DNA of 64,000 bases, from contig JALOOO010000001.1 in NCBI GenBank assembly GCA_025454375.1, positions 19,826 through 83,825 of the forward strand, given 5' to 3'. Position 1 is the first letter of the stretch. The number at the start of each line of letters is the position of its first letter. A program made the translations under genes and the position numbers. The notes under the pieces were generated by a model, which was not told the origin of the DNA, did not search any database, and was given only the letters and a program-made list of their open reading frames with translations. Positions 63,335 through 64,000 of the stretch are shown here, in pieces. Source of the stretch: Leptolyngbya sp. Prado105 (GTDB taxonomy: Bacteria > Cyanobacteriota > Cyanobacteriia > Leptolyngbyales > Leptolyngbyaceae).

Positions 63335-63745
63335 TTACGCCTTCGAGAAATGCGGTGCCTTCGGCTCAGCAAAGCTGTCCGCGCCTTTGCCCCAAGGATT
63401 TGATTCGACGAAGTGTTCTCCGACTTTGACTGCCGCTTTTCTGCCACCGTTGCAGAGGCGTTTGAGACTGAGGAAGTTTTGCCAGCGTGGGTTGTCTTGC
63501 GATTTGATCAGTTTCGCTTCGACATCGATGATTTGAACAATCGCAGTTTCATCGGTGACGGAGGTATATTTCTGCTGCAAGCTGAGGATGAAGGCTTGGA
63601 AATCGTCTAGCAAGCGGTCAAGATTCTGCGTTGTGTTGTGCTGTGTTCCAATCATGTCGCCTTGAATCGTGACATCGCCTGTGTTGATGTTGCCGTTTTG
63701 GTGGGTGATGTGAAATGTGGGTTGGTTTTTGGGTGTGTGTGTCAT
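63335..63745 (-). CDS. Motif-tagged helical protein (GDxTIQGDxIGTQ type)
   Basis: 136 residues from ATG 63745. The N-terminus, FHITHQNGNINTGDVTIQGD then MIGTQHN, is an Asn/Gly-rich beta-forming motif common at the start of cyanobacterial effector-associated proteins. A helical part follows (LDRLLDDFQAFILSLQQKY), then NFLSLKRLCNGGRKAAVKVG and EHFVESNPWGKGA, a pattern seen in related proteins whose C-terminus packs as a helical bundle. No enzyme motif. The frame is open upstream to the window edge (63991), so a longer protein cannot be ruled out. Function unknown; likely an adaptor in the island. Confidence 0.6.
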   Translation of the reverse strand: MTHTPKNQPTFHITHQNGNINTGDVTIQGDMIGTQHNTTQNLDRLLDDFQAFILSLQQKYTSVTDETAIVQIIDVEAKLIKSQDNPRWQNFLSLKRLCNGGRKAAVKVGEHFVESNPWGKGADSFAEPKAPHFSKA

Positions 63746-64000
63746 GGGTATGGCGTGGAGTTGGGTGAGCCAGTGCTGAATCCATTCTGTGGGAAATTCT
63801 TCTGGGCTGTCGGGTGAGCCAACGGTGAAGTGTCCGAAAGCGGGCGAAAGGAGAGAAACTGTCGAGATGGAAGACCGGGAGTGACTGACGGACCCAACGA
63901 ATGACTTAATGTAGCTTTGCGGTACTGAGCAGCAACGTCCCGTCAGTATCGTTATCTTGGTATCGTAGTGAGCAGTCGTCGTCGTCGTCACCGTGGTCGG
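63746..64000. other. Unclassified DNA at the window edge
   Basis: The leftward frame of the preceding gene stays open here and includes FPTEWIQHWLTQLHAIP, which reads like protein. Whether this belongs to that gene or is the end of another gene beyond the window cannot be decided. Confidence 0.35.

Noticed and set aside
63285-63536. Rightward frame at the window end
   Set aside because: Antisense of the motif-tagged gene and the end of an antitoxin; no independent support.

Overview
The window looks like chromosome of a filamentous, Leptolyngbya/Oscillatoria-type cyanobacterium. The octamer GCGATCGC (HIP1) and its GATCG core recur throughout. Photosystem genes psaK and psbY, a carboxysome shell gene (ccmK), a plastoquinone/tocopherol methyltransferase, a PEP-CTERM protein and several cyanobacteria-only families are present. 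No phage, plasmid or CRISPR signature was seen. Genus-level placement is inference.

Layout. 0-6 kb: psaK, a phosphodiester-glycosidase-like secreted protein, a 7TM-HD phosphohydrolase, a Crp/Fnr regulator and an MPBQ/MSBQ methyltransferase. 6-20 kb: PEP-CTERM protein, metG, a LabA-like NYN protein with lptC, a Uma2 nuclease-like protein, thiL, an SbcC/Rad50-like ATPase without zinc hook, an HPP membrane protein, a protein with two fused rhomboid domains, and glutamate dehydrogenase. 20-32 kb: CPA2 antiporter with two UspA domains, a response regulator, a carbohydrate group (GH15-like protein, glycogen debranching enzyme, sucrose-phosphate phosphatase), ruvA, and an apparent operon of a CtpE-like P-type ATPase, an anchored protein and a DUF885 protein. 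35-50 kb: glutaminase, a lone ccmK, miaB, tRNA-Ser(TGA), a small XRE regulator with two perfect 20-bp palindromes at its 5' end, an unannotated 57-aa gene, an Rpn-type nuclease, a frameshifted Phd antitoxin, terC, flavin reductase, psbY, gamma-carbonic anhydrase, TIGR02652, VOC, a degenerate AAA protein, AI-2E transporter and a REC-GGDEF-EAL protein.

50-56 kb: after about 950 bp without a gene come two translationally coupled genes, an HTH-AAA-like protein and an AAA-like/transmembrane/14-WD40-repeat protein. They look like a paired signal-transducing NTPase system and are the best candidate for an undescribed system here. 56-59.2 kb: a compact leftward cluster of alpha/beta hydrolase, DUF4231, DUF1823-like, a 71-aa protein and bioF.

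59.2-64 kb: an accessory island. It holds an IS6-type transposase remnant, three intact UPF0175/DUF3368 (PIN) toxin-antitoxin pairs, an orphan UPF0175 gene whose DUF3368 partner survives only as a C-terminal scrap, a truncated UPF0175 copy, a TIR-domain gene and two extra copies of the 3' end of that TIR gene. Near-identical 145-bp and 67-bp repeats show the cluster was built and eroded by segmental duplication. A short motif, DLRGA-x-I-x-NLA-xx-VQGNQ, occurs at the TIR N-terminus and again in a mini-ORF coupled to the orphan antitoxin. This suggests a shared recognition or assembly tag.
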